Both the position numbers and the translations under genes were made by a program. Source: Planctomycetota bacterium (GTDB lineage: Bacteria; Planctomycetota; Phycisphaerae; Phycisphaerales; UBA1924). Taken from it: DNA of 64,000 bases. Below the pieces are notes generated by a model, which saw only the letters and a list, made by a program, of their open reading frames with translations, had not been told where the DNA came from and ran no database searches. Shown here piece by piece: positions 26,138 through 34,294 of this stretch; the first letter of the stretch is position 1; every line of letters starts with the position of its first letter. The stretch covers positions 62,001 through 126,000 of the forward strand of contig JAFLCN010000010.1 in assembly GCA_017303555.1 (NCBI GenBank). Direction: 5' to 3'.

Positions 26138-27007
26138 ATGAATATCACGGGTATTTTCGGGGCAGCGGGGTTCGCTTTGGTTGCGTGCGCCAGCGCGCTG
26201 GGCGGTTGGGGTGTGAAGTACGAGGTCAACGCAGGAAGCGGATGGACTTCCGGCGCTTCGATCGACGTTTCGAGCGGCCCGGTGGCTGTTGATTTCCGCA
26301 TCAGCGTGTACCACGACGGCGCGATGATGATCAACGTGTCGAGCTGGGGCTCCACGCTCGCGGTCGCGCCGCTCCGACTGTGCAACTCGCAGCGGATCAC
26401 GAATTTCGGTGACAATGCCTTCGGCGACAGCCTGGTTTCGTATGTCGCGACGGTGGATTCCTGCAACAAGAAGGCGCTGGAATCGTCGCGGTCGGGCGCC
26501 GACCTCATCCTGGGCACGCCGAACTCGATCTACTCGTTCGCATCCAACACCCAGATGATGATCCCCCATCCGGTGCAGCTCGAGAAGCAGTTCTACGCCG
26601 GGAAGCTGTTGATCGGCAATGCCGGTTCCGGCGCGACTTCTCGCACGATCACGCTCACCGCAAACACGTTCTCCTATCCCGGGGCTCAGCCGGGCACGGG
26701 CGGCCTCTACGGCGCGAGCTTCTTTGCGTTGCGGAACGGGTCCAACGGCAACGGTCCCGCCATCGAAGCGGGCGTCTCCATTCCCGCGGTCATCACGGTT
26801 CGCCCTTCATGCCCCGGCGACCTCGACGCGGACGGCACCGTCGGTGATCCCGATTTCATTCTGTTTTCCGCCGCTCAGGAATTAGTCGAATGCTCCGACG
26901 GAGCGATGCTCGAGGGCTGCCCCGCCGACCTCAACAACGACGGTATCGTGGACGACGCCGACTTTGTGATTTTCGCCGCGGCCTACGACGCGTTCGTCTG
27001 CGGCTGA
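26138..27007 (+). CDS. Secreted protein with C-terminal dockerin-like repeats
   Basis: 289 residues from ATG 26138, preceded by AGGAG. A signal peptide (MNITGIFGAAGFALVACASALG) is followed by about 190 residues of beta-rich sequence with no recognised domain. The C-terminus has two calcium-binding dockerin-like units: CPGDLDADGTVGDPDFILF and CPADLNNDGIVDDADFVIF, each followed by a conserved F..A..L/YD tail. No cohesin is visible in the window. The 239 nt before it (25899-26137) hold no gene. The function of the main domain is unknown. Confidence 0.8.
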   Translation: MNITGIFGAAGFALVACASALGGWGVKYEVNAGSGWTSGASIDVSSGPVAVDFRISVYHDGAMMINVSSWGSTLAVAPLRLCNSQRITNFGDNAFGDSLVSYVATVDSCNKKALESSRSGADLILGTPNSIYSFASNTQMMIPHPVQLEKQFYAGKLLIGNAGSGATSRTITLTANTFSYPGAQPGTGGLYGASFFALRNGSNGNGPAIEAGVSIPAVITVRPSCPGDLDADGTVGDPDFILFSAAQELVECSDGAMLEGCPADLNNDGIVDDADFVIFAAAYDAFVCG

Positions 27008-27121
27008 TCCCGCTTTCGCTCTCCGCAGCCGGCGGCGAGCTTGGGTCACCGCGCGAACCCGGCGGCGTAGCCGCCTCTGGTTCGGATTTTCGCTGCAAGG
27101 TTCGGATCGGCCGGGGCAATA

Positions 27122-27162
27122 CCTGAAAGAAGCAACCGCCCCTTTCTGCATTCTTTCAGGAG
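27122..27162 (+). promoter_or_regulatory. Hairpin overlapping the ribosome-binding site of the PEP-CTERM-like gene
   Basis: cctgaaagaa (27122-27131) and ttctttcagg (27151-27160) are perfect 10-nt reverse complements around a 19-nt loop. The 3' arm ends in the AGGAG (27158-27162) that precedes ATG 27170, so the folded RNA would hide part of the ribosome-binding site. Confidence 0.55.
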
Positions 27163-27169
27163 TGTCGCT

Positions 27170-27742
27170 ATGTCGCAGCAGCGTGCTTTCGTCCGTTTCG
27201 GTCGCATCGGATTCGGCGTCTCCGCCGCGGCCTTCGCGGCGTTCTTCAGTTCAACCCACGCAGACGCCATGACCTTCTCATTGACGCCCGTCACCGTCAC
27301 GACCCCGAACTTCGCGGGGACGATCTCGATCACGGGAACAGTGAGCATGGGCGTCGGCGAGACGTTCCTGAACCCGAACGTGATGTCGGCGGTGTGGCTC
27401 CCGTTCCTGCCGTCGTTCACCGCCGGGTTCAATGGCCCCGGACAGAATTGGGATGCCGGCTTTCTCGCCTGGAACGGAATCGGAACCTACTCGGGCGCAA
27501 TCTACAACCACCAGATCAACGCGGGAAATCTCGGCTACGCGGGCGGGATGCCGCTCGGGCTGTACAACTTCAATCCCTTGGGCCCCGGGGGCCAGCAGCC
27601 CGCGATCCGACTGAACTACGTGGACGCCAACGGCTCGACGCAGCAGGCGATCGCGAACTACGCCATCCAGGTCGTGCCCGCGCCCGGCGGTGCGGCCCTG
27701 CTGGGAGTGGCGGGCCTGTGCGCGTTCCGCCGCCGGCGATGA
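27170..27742 (+). CDS. PEP-CTERM-like sorted secreted protein
   Basis: 190 residues. A signal peptide ends near THADA; a beta-rich middle (TFSLTPVTVTTPNFAGTISI) with many Gly, Asn and aromatic residues follows; the C-terminus is VPAPGGAALLGVAGLCAFRRRR. That tail is the PEP-CTERM-like sorting signal (Pro-containing motif, hydrophobic segment, Arg cluster) in the variant common in planctomycetes. It is probably processed by an exosortase elsewhere in the genome and placed at the surface or in exopolysaccharide. Function of the body unknown. Confidence 0.75.
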   Translation: MSQQRAFVRFGRIGFGVSAAAFAAFFSSTHADAMTFSLTPVTVTTPNFAGTISITGTVSMGVGETFLNPNVMSAVWLPFLPSFTAGFNGPGQNWDAGFLAWNGIGTYSGAIYNHQINAGNLGYAGGMPLGLYNFNPLGPGGQQPAIRLNYVDANGSTQQAIANYAIQVVPAPGGAALLGVAGLCAFRRRR

Positions 27743-27844
27743 AACCGCCGCCGCGCCGGAAACTCGGTGAGCGCTGCCGCCGGTCCCGAAGAATCGCGTT
27801 TCTATGATGCTCGCGTTGCGGCCGTCGCGCCAGCCGGGAGCACC

Positions 27845-29434
27845 ATGGCGAACGAGGTTGATGTACTTGTTGTCGGCGGGGGCCCGACGGGACTTCTGCT
27901 GACGTCGGAGCTCGCGATCCGGGGTGTGTCGTGCCTCCTGATCGATGCGAATCCCGCGCCCCTGCACTGGGATCGGGCGACCGTGGTGCATCCGCGCTCG
28001 CTCGAGTTCTTCGATGCGCTCGGGATCGTCGCGCCGTTCCTCGAACTGGGCGCGAAGCAGCGGCTTGCAAAGATCCACTCCGAGGGGAACCGCCTCGCGA
28101 CGATCGACCTGTCGCTCTGCGGCAGCAGGTACCCGTTCAACATCGGCATCTCCGAAGAGGTGACGGAGCGCGTGCTGACCGAGCATCTCGAGCGAGCCGG
28201 CGGATCGGTGACGCACGCGTCGAGGCTGGTCGAGATCGACGACCGGGGCGATCGCGTGGTCGCAACGATCGAGCGCAGCGGCGTGACGGAGCGCATCGAG
28301 ACGGCGTGGGTCGTGGGCTGCGATGGCTTGCGCAGCGCCACACGGACGGGCGCGGGGATCGAGATGGTGGGGAGCGACATCGAGAAGCCGTGGGCGGTTT
28401 TCGATGCGACGATTCCGGAGTGGCCCGACACCTACGAGGGGAACTTCGGGTACCTCGATGAACCGACCGTGCTGATGACGGCTCTGCCCGGGAAGACGTG
28501 GCGTGTGTATCTGCATCCGAGGTCGCCCGAATCCGACCTTGTGAGCGACGCGAAGGGGACAGTTGAGAAGTACGTGCCGGGGGTGCGATTCGAGAGCGTG
28601 CGGAACCCAATGCGGTTTCATTGCCACACGAAGATCGCCTCGTCGTACCGCGCCGGGAGAATCCTGCTCGCCGGCGATGCGGCGCACGTCTGTTCACCCG
28701 CGCAGGGTCACGGGATGAACACCGGACTGGGCGATGCGTTCAACCTCGGTTGGAAGCTCGCGCTTGTCTGCAAAGGTCTGGCGGATGAGTCGCTGCTGGA
28801 TACCTATGAGTCGGAGAGGCGGGCCGTCGCAAGGCACGTGATGAAGCAGGGCGAGGACTTCGAGAACGCGATCCTCATGAAGGACGTAGCGGCGCGGCGC
28901 GAACGCGACCAGGCGATCGCTCGCGCGTTCGCGGACGATCAATCACGTCATCACGAAGCAGCAGCGGAAGCGGAACTGGACATCAGTTACGCCGGATCAC
29001 CGATCGTGCTCGGGGAAAAGCGTGCAGAGGGTGGTGGGATCGAGGCGGGGGAGCGGATCGTGGATTCGATCGCGATCGCTCGATCGAGCGTGCGCTGGCT
29101 GCACGAACTGACGCACCGGCGCGGACACACGGCGTTGATTCTCGGCGGGCCGGAATCGAACGCGGCCGAGGTCGCAACGCTGCGGGACGAGATCGCAAAA
29201 CGCGGCACGCCGATCATTGAAGAATCGGTCGCGATGACTGTTCATGCCTCTGCGCCAAGCGGAGTGGCGCGGATGACCCCGGGCGCCGCGGCGGGCTTGG
29301 GCGTCTCGGGCACGACGCTGCTGGTCGTCCGGCCCGACCTGCACATCGGGCTCCGGGCCGACCGCGACCATGTCCGCGCACTGGAGCAGTACTGCGGGGC
29401 CGTGCAGGGCGTGCGGCGCGGGCACGCTGGTTGA
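27845..29434 (+). CDS. FAD-dependent aromatic-ring-type monooxygenase (PheA/TfdB/MhpA-like)
   Basis: 529 residues from ATG 27845; the open frame extends about 26 codons upstream without a ribosome-binding site. Flavin motifs are clear: VDVLVVGGGPTGLLLTSELA at the N-terminus, the VGCDGLRSATR NAD(P)H/flavin fingerprint, and GRILLAGDAAHVCSPAQGHG then MNTGLGDAFNLGWKLA. A C-terminal thioredoxin-like domain of about 150 residues is also usual for this family. It would hydroxylate an aromatic or polyketide-like substrate. No pathway partners are adjacent, so the substrate is unknown. Confidence 0.85.
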   Translation: MANEVDVLVVGGGPTGLLLTSELAIRGVSCLLIDANPAPLHWDRATVVHPRSLEFFDALGIVAPFLELGAKQRLAKIHSEGNRLATIDLSLCGSRYPFNIGISEEVTERVLTEHLERAGGSVTHASRLVEIDDRGDRVVATIERSGVTERIETAWVVGCDGLRSATRTGAGIEMVGSDIEKPWAVFDATIPEWPDTYEGNFGYLDEPTVLMTALPGKTWRVYLHPRSPESDLVSDAKGTVEKYVPGVRFESVRNPMRFHCHTKIASSYRAGRILLAGDAAHVCSPAQGHGMNTGLGDAFNLGWKLALVCKGLADESLLDTYESERRAVARHVMKQGEDFENAILMKDVAARRERDQAIARAFADDQSRHHEAAAEAELDISYAGSPIVLGEKRAEGGGIEAGERIVDSIAIARSSVRWLHELTHRRGHTALILGGPESNAAEVATLRDEIAKRGTPIIEESVAMTVHASAPSGVARMTPGAAAGLGVSGTTLLVVRPDLHIGLRADRDHVRALEQYCGAVQGVRRGHAG

Positions 29435-29463
29435 TTCACCCGGTTACTTTGATCGCGCGCCGC

Positions 29464-29643
29464 TCAGCGGGTTGTTGTCTTGAGCGGGGAGGGGTCGGCG
29501 AGCGCGATCAGCAGAATCAGGCCGAAGCCCGGCAGAAGGAAATCCTCATAGGTAAGCAGGCGGCCGTTCCTTTGTGCAATTGCGAGGCCCGCGAAGACGA
29601 CAATCAACAGCACAACGTCCAGCACAATCGCAATCTTTCGCAT
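29464..29643 (-). CDS. Small hypothetical membrane protein
   Basis: 59 residues from ATG 29643 (a TTG at 29658 would add five). Two hydrophobic helices, MRKIAIVLDVVLLIVVFAGL and FLLPGFGLILLIAL, joined by a short polar loop. It is convergent with the monooxygenase. I do not recognise a family. Confidence 0.45.
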   Translation of the reverse strand: MRKIAIVLDVVLLIVVFAGLAIAQRNGRLLTYEDFLLPGFGLILLIALADPSPLKTTTR

Positions 29644-29891
29644 TCTTATGCCCCCCAAGGTATCCCCGTGGAAAAATCATAACAGGCGGCCGCGGGTGTG
29701 CAAGTGGGGCGGGCCCGAAGCCGGCCTGGGGCTGAAGCGGTCGGCAACGGATTGGGCGGAAATCCAGCGGTCTGCCGGGCGGACGGAGTCACTCGGGGTC
29801 TGCGTCCGAGAATGCGTTGGAAAAGTGTGTTGGCGATTCGGTTGTGCCGCGGTAGGCTTCGAAGACGTTTGTGCTTATTCCGGAGGATCTG

Positions 29892-31355
29892 ATGCGTTTG
29901 CGTTGTGTGGCTTCGGCGTGCATGGTTGCGGGAATTGCGGTGGGACAGGTCTGGGGCGCGCCGCTGGCGATCAAATTCAAGAACAGCTCCGGGCTGGCGG
30001 ATTCACAGGTGTACATCGGGTTTGTGGGGGGCGAGCCGCTGCATGCGACGAATGCGGCGAACGGGGCGGCGCTGGCCGAGAGCACGCACGCGAGCCCGCA
30101 CTGGTACACGCTTGCGCAGTTGGCGCAGGGGATCAATCTGACATCGTGCACGGGGCGCATCTACATCGGTTACGGAACGCCGTGGGTGTTCGAGCGCGAC
30201 GGGTACGAGCCGTCGCCGGTGTCAACGAATGATCCAAACTATCTGAAGCGGTACGACAAGATCGAGCTGTCGTACCACGGCGTGCCTTCGGACGTGGCGA
30301 ACCTGACATCGATCGATTACTACAGCATCAAGACCGGGATCAAGGTGTTCAAGGGTGGGCTAACGGGAGCACTGGTCGGTCAGTTGCGTGATGCGCCGAC
30401 GCAGGTGGTGCTGAACGCGGTGCGGGGGCTGACGAGTCCGGCGAGCGCGGCGGTCGTGAACAACGGGGTGAACTTTGTGCGGGTGCTGGGGCCGGGGATC
30501 TATCCGCCGACCGGGGGCAATCCGGCGTCGCACTACAACAACCTTTCGGCTTACTTGAGCTATCTGCACGCGACGTACGCGCCGGCGCATGGCAACAAGA
30601 TCGCGACCATCGCGGGGAATTTCATCGGCGTCGGAGCGCAGACGAGCCCGGAGACCAAGGCGCAGTCGTACAACTTTGCGGCGACGATGAATGCCTCGAT
30701 GGATATCACGCTGACGGGAAGCGGGAGCGTGGTGGGGTCGAAGACGATCGTGATTAAGGGGTCGGAGCTGTTGAGTCCGACGGGGATCTACGGCGCGAAT
30801 CCGGCGTTCACGATCAACGGCGGAGGCGTGATCCACGCGCAGAATGATTTTTATGGATGGGTCGTTGGCGACCTGCTCTCGGGGCTGAATATCGGCGCGG
30901 TGGGAAGCACGGTGGTGGTGAGCGGCGCGCAAGTCGGGCAGATGAACAGCCAGCAGTGGTTTACATTAACGAGCAAGTTCAACGCGCTGCAGCCGACGCA
31001 GCCGAGCTTTTACAACCAGTGGGCGCGGGCGATGAGCGGGATTTCGGACGCGTACAACTTTGCGTACTCGGATCGGTTTGCGCACGTGTTTGTGCCGCTG
31101 GATCCGGCGAAGGTGGACACGATGCAGATCGAGATCGGGGGCGAGGTGAGCGTGTGCCCGGCGAACCTGAATGGAGATGAGGTGGTGGACGGCGCGGACT
31201 TCGCGATCTTCGCGAGCGCGTACGACCTGATGCTGTGCGACGACCCGGAGATGACGCCGGGGTGCCCGGCTGATCTAAGCGGCGACGGGATGGTGGATGA
31301 CGGCGACTTCGCGGCGTTTGCCGCGGGGTATCGCGCCGGGGCGTGTCCGGAGTGA
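29892..31355 (+). CDS. Secreted GH64/thaumatin-like beta-glucanase-like protein with dockerin-like repeats
   Basis: 487 residues from ATG 29892, preceded by GGAGG. After a signal peptide (cleaved near VWGAP), the main domain contains FKNSSGLADSQVYIGF, GRIYIGYGTPW, YDKIELSYHG and NLTSIDYYSIKTGIKVF. This succession resembles the thaumatin-like fold of GH64 beta-1,3-glucanases, but the catalytic residues were not verified. Two dockerin-like units close the chain (CPANLNGDEVVDGADFAIF and CPADLSGDGMVDDGDFAAF). It is convergent with the next dockerin-like gene, with a 4-nt gap. Confidence 0.6.
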   Translation: MRLRCVASACMVAGIAVGQVWGAPLAIKFKNSSGLADSQVYIGFVGGEPLHATNAANGAALAESTHASPHWYTLAQLAQGINLTSCTGRIYIGYGTPWVFERDGYEPSPVSTNDPNYLKRYDKIELSYHGVPSDVANLTSIDYYSIKTGIKVFKGGLTGALVGQLRDAPTQVVLNAVRGLTSPASAAVVNNGVNFVRVLGPGIYPPTGGNPASHYNNLSAYLSYLHATYAPAHGNKIATIAGNFIGVGAQTSPETKAQSYNFAATMNASMDITLTGSGSVVGSKTIVIKGSELLSPTGIYGANPAFTINGGGVIHAQNDFYGWVVGDLLSGLNIGAVGSTVVVSGAQVGQMNSQQWFTLTSKFNALQPTQPSFYNQWARAMSGISDAYNFAYSDRFAHVFVPLDPAKVDTMQIEIGGEVSVCPANLNGDEVVDGADFAIFASAYDLMLCDDPEMTPGCPADLSGDGMVDDGDFAAFAAGYRAGACPE

Positions 31356-31359
31356 TCGA

Positions 31360-32307
31360 TCAGGGACAAACAAGCTGGTCGTAGGCGCCGACGAACTGAA
31401 CGAAGTCGGAGTCATCGACGAAGCCGTCGTTGTTGAGGTCAGCAGGGCAACCGGCGGGCATGGCTGGGTCGCCGCAGTCGAGGATGTTGTACGCGCTGAC
31501 GAAGAGGACGAAGTCGGAGTCATCGACGAGGTTGTCTCCGTTGAGGTCGCCGGCACAGGGTGTGATCGGCACGCCCCAGTTGGTGCCTGATTCGGAGGTT
31601 GCGGTTGCGCCGGGAACGGAGACGCCGTTGATCTTGACATCCGTGATGCCGTTCCAGTAGAGGCGACCGTAATGAACGGTGGCGAGGCCGGTTTGATTTG
31701 GATGGTTTGAGGCATCGGCGTTCACGGTCAACTCGAGGTAGAGCGTTGCCGCGAAGCCGAGCGAAACGGTGCCGGTTGCGGTGTACGTGCCGAACGGATC
31801 GCCCTGATAGCCGGAGGGGATGACCAGGGGGCTATAGAGGCGGCCGGACTTTCGCAGATCGAAGGCACCGCCGCCGAGATCGGTCGTGACGTCCCAGGAA
31901 CTGCCGGAAACGCCTGCCGGAGCGCTCAGGGAGCCTTCGACTCGAAACGAATAGGTGACCGAAGCGCTTGTCCCGGCCGGGAAGCCGGGAGCGCTGAAGG
32001 TGAGTTTGTCCTGGATGATGCCGCGGGCGGTGGCGTTCAGCGAGACTTCGGCGTGGGAGCGCAGGTTGATGTAGCCGTATTGGGTGTGGGCGTTGCCGTT
32101 GCCGGAAGAGTTGCCGCCCCCGGTTGCGGAGCCGGACGCATCGACGGTTCCGGGTTGCTGGACGATGTTGTCGACGGGGCCGGTGCCGCCGAAGAAATCG
32201 GGTTGGATGCTGACGCGGGCCTGGTTGTTGAGCGCGCCGAGGGCGGCGAATGAGAAGACCGCTCCGGCGAGAAGCGGAAGGTGGCGCAACGCAAACGAAT
32301 TGGACAT
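31360..32307 (-). CDS. Secreted protein with C-terminal dockerin-like repeats
   Basis: 315 residues. A signal peptide (MSNSFALRHLPLLAGAVFSF region) is followed by a Ser/Gly/Asn-rich, beta-sandwich-like domain of about 215 residues with no recognised family (SYSFRVEGSLSAPAGVSG, LYLELTVNADAS). The last 70 residues carry two dockerin-like units, CAGDLNGDNLVDDSDFVLF and CPADLNNDGFVDDSDFVQF. These repeats are about as similar to those of the two other dockerin-like proteins here as to each other, which suggests a shared assembly or anchoring system. Confidence 0.8.
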   Translation of the reverse strand: MSNSFALRHLPLLAGAVFSFAALGALNNQARVSIQPDFFGGTGPVDNIVQQPGTVDASGSATGGGNSSGNGNAHTQYGYINLRSHAEVSLNATARGIIQDKLTFSAPGFPAGTSASVTYSFRVEGSLSAPAGVSGSSWDVTTDLGGGAFDLRKSGRLYSPLVIPSGYQGDPFGTYTATGTVSLGFAATLYLELTVNADASNHPNQTGLATVHYGRLYWNGITDVKINGVSVPGATATSESGTNWGVPITPCAGDLNGDNLVDDSDFVLFVSAYNILDCGDPAMPAGCPADLNNDGFVDDSDFVQFVGAYDQLVCP

Positions 32308-32714
32308 GGACCTTTCTCCCGTGGCGGGCCGCGCTGCCCGCCACCCGAGTCTACCAGACCACCTCCGATTTCAAGCGGCAATTGGCGGATTTCGGGATCG
32401 GCTCGCTCCCGCGATCGAGGGCCGTTTCGTGCGGAGAGTGCGAAGGAAACAGGCCAACGGCAATCGCTTCTCCACGCCGTGAAGCGTGGAGAAGCGGGAG
32501 GTGCTTTCGCACCTGGGGGTTGGCGACGCGAGCCAAACGGATCCGCTCGATCAGAGCCCGAACGTTGGGCTTCTCCATCATTCAGGGCGGGGCCGGAGGG
32601 GTGCGTGTGACATCGAGTTTGAAAATTTGTTTGCTCGGACATGCGATTCGCGATCCGGTCCTGCTCTGGTAGACTGCCCGGCCGCGTCCAACAGCCCACC
32701 TACGGAACCCCCGC
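32308..32714. other. 407-nt intergenic region with two strong hairpins
   Basis: Divergent gap between a dockerin-like gene and the amidohydrolase. gcttctccacgc (32466-32477) and gcgtggagaagc (32484-32495) are perfect 12-nt reverse complements with a 6-nt loop; aggtgc-tttc-gcacct follows at 32499-32514. No T run follows either stem, so they do not look like intrinsic terminators and may be repeat-derived. A 76-codon minus-strand open frame (32351-32581) crosses the hairpins and lacks support. Confidence 0.5.
32669..32679 (+). promoter_or_regulatory. GTAGACTGCCC motif 46 nt upstream of the amidohydrolase start
   Basis: Identical in sequence and in distance to the start codon to the motif before the PTS EIIC gene (5124-5134), with ATCCGGT at 32653-32659. 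Confidence 0.4.
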
Positions 32715-33593
32715 ATGCCCCGTATCACCCGAGCCGCTTTGATTCAGTGTTCGAACCCCCTCGCTGATTCGACGGATTTGAAGAAAATCAAGTCCGCCAT
32801 GATCGAGAAGCACCTGGGCCTCATCAAGAAAGCGGCGGAGGACGGCGCGAAGGTGTGCTGCCTGCAGGAGATTTTTTACGGGCCGTATTTCTGCGCCGAG
32901 CAGCAAGTGAAGTGGTACGACACGGCCGAGCCGATCCCGGACGGCCCGACGATCAAGCTGATGCAGGACCTCGCAAAGAAGCACCAGATGGTGATGGTGG
33001 TGCCGATTTATGAGCTCGATATGACCGGCGTGTACTACAACACGGCGGCGGTGATCGACGAGACCGGGCAGTACCTGGGCAAGTATCGCAAGCACCACAT
33101 CCCGCATTGTCACCCGGGGTTCTGGGAGAAGTTCTACTTCAAGCCGGGGAACCTCGGGTATCCCGTTTTCCAGACTCGGTTCGGGAAGATCGGCGTCTAC
33201 ATCTGCTACGACCGGCACTTCCCGGAAGGCGCGCGCGAACTGGGGTTGAACGGCGCAGAGATCGTGTTCAACCCGAGCGCGACGGTGGCGGGGCTCAGCG
33301 AGTACCTGTGGAAGATCGAGCAGCCGGCGCACGCCGTGGCGAATCAGTACTACGTCGGCGCGATCAACCGCGTGGGAACCGAAGCGCCGTGGAACATCGG
33401 CGAGTTTTACGGGCAGAGCTACTTCTGCAATCCGCGCGGCCAGATCATCAAGCAGGCCAGCCGCGACAAGGATGAAGTGGTGGTCGCGGATCTGGATCTC
33501 CACATGATCCAGGAAGTGCGGAACGTCTGGCAGTTCTATCGCGATCGCCGGCCGGAGAGCTACACGCAGACGTCGAAGGCGATTGGGGTGTGA
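32715..33593 (+). CDS. Nitrilase-superfamily amidohydrolase, beta-ureidopropionase/N-carbamoylputrescine amidase-like
   Basis: 292 residues. The catalytic triad of the carbon-nitrogen hydrolase family is visible: Glu in CCLQEIFYGPYF, Lys in GKYRKHHIP, Cys in GVYICYDRHFPEGAREL. NGAEIVFNPSATVAGLSEYL and AINRVGTE closely resemble eukaryotic-type beta-ureidopropionase, which hydrolyses N-carbamoyl-beta-amino acids in pyrimidine breakdown; N-carbamoylputrescine amidase in polyamine synthesis is the main alternative. No dihydropyrimidinase or agmatine gene is adjacent, so the exact substrate is open. Confidence 0.85.
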   Translation: MPRITRAALIQCSNPLADSTDLKKIKSAMIEKHLGLIKKAAEDGAKVCCLQEIFYGPYFCAEQQVKWYDTAEPIPDGPTIKLMQDLAKKHQMVMVVPIYELDMTGVYYNTAAVIDETGQYLGKYRKHHIPHCHPGFWEKFYFKPGNLGYPVFQTRFGKIGVYICYDRHFPEGARELGLNGAEIVFNPSATVAGLSEYLWKIEQPAHAVANQYYVGAINRVGTEAPWNIGEFYGQSYFCNPRGQIIKQASRDKDEVVVADLDLHMIQEVRNVWQFYRDRRPESYTQTSKAIGV

Positions 33594-33695
33594 GGTGGTT
33601 GGGGGAGGCTGGGTTCGGGGGCATCCGCGCGGCGGTTTTCGCGAATTCGCTTGATTTTAGGGTCAAAAATCGAAGCAGTTTGGGTTCATTCGCGC

Positions 33696-33733
33696 TTGAT
33701 GTTCGGTCGATATTCGTATAGTATTGCTATACG
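33696..33733 (+). promoter_or_regulatory. Promoter with palindromic operator touching the start codon
   Basis: TTGATG (33696-33701) and TATAGT (33717-33722) form a plausible promoter with a 15-nt spacer. CGTATAG (33715-33721) and CTATACG (33727-33733) are perfect 7-nt reverse complements around TATTG, and the palindrome ends at the base before ATG 33734. Initiation would be at or a few bases before the ATG, so the transcript is probably leaderless and repressor binding would block it. Confidence 0.55.
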
Positions 33734-34294
33734 ATGGAATCGATGGATGTCCAACAGGTGCGGCGGGCGCTGACTCGGGTCGGCGTCGTGCTGTCTTCCG
33801 ACAACACTTTTCCGCCGGTCACTTTGGTTCTGGCGGGAGGTGCTGCGGGGATGCTTGGTGGGCTCCTGTCGACGTCCCGGGTGACGATTGATTGCGATGT
33901 GATGTGGTCGGATGCGGGAGACGCCTGGGATCGGTTGGAGCGAGCTGCGGTCCAGGTTGCTTCGGAACTCCGATTGATGGATTCGTGGCTGAATCGCAAG
34001 TGCAGGTTTTTCGCGGGGAACCTTGCACTTGATTGGTGGGATCGGTGCGAGCCCGTGGGGATCTTCGGCGTGCTGACGGTGAAGAGAATCTCGCGGCTCG
34101 ATCTTCTGGCGTCGAAGATTGTCTCGGCTCCGCGCCGGCCGCAGGACTTGAAAGACATCGTGTCGATGGCGCCGACGGAGTCAGAACTGGATCTGCTGGA
34201 GCAACACATCGATCGCGTTGAGAGCGAGGACTTGGATCGCACATCGTTCGAGAAGCAGCGGAAGATCATCGGGACATTGCGGGGTGTGAAGTGA
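33734..34294 (+). CDS. Nucleotidyltransferase-fold protein (DUF6036/AbiEii-like)
   Basis: 186 residues. LVLAGGAAGMLGGLLSTSRV followed by TIDCDVMW fits the nucleotidyltransferase pattern (GG-x-A... then T-x-D-x-D) of minimal nucleotidyltransferases and AbiEii-type toxins. VKRISRLDLLASKIVSAPRR and KDIVSM resemble the part that follows in DUF6036 proteins. It is probably one half of a two-gene module with the next gene, overlapping by 4 nt. An in-frame ATG at 33743 could also be the start. Enzymatic activity and toxicity are inferred, not seen. Confidence 0.55.
   Translation: MESMDVQQVRRALTRVGVVLSSDNTFPPVTLVLAGGAAGMLGGLLSTSRVTIDCDVMWSDAGDAWDRLERAAVQVASELRLMDSWLNRKCRFFAGNLALDWWDRCEPVGIFGVLTVKRISRLDLLASKIVSAPRRPQDLKDIVSMAPTESELDLLEQHIDRVESEDLDRTSFEKQRKIIGTLRGVK

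Noticed and set aside
32351..32581. 76-codon minus-strand open frame between the dockerin-like gene and the amidohydrolase
   Set aside because: Part of it is encoded by the two hairpins, there is no ribosome-binding site, and no family is recognised.
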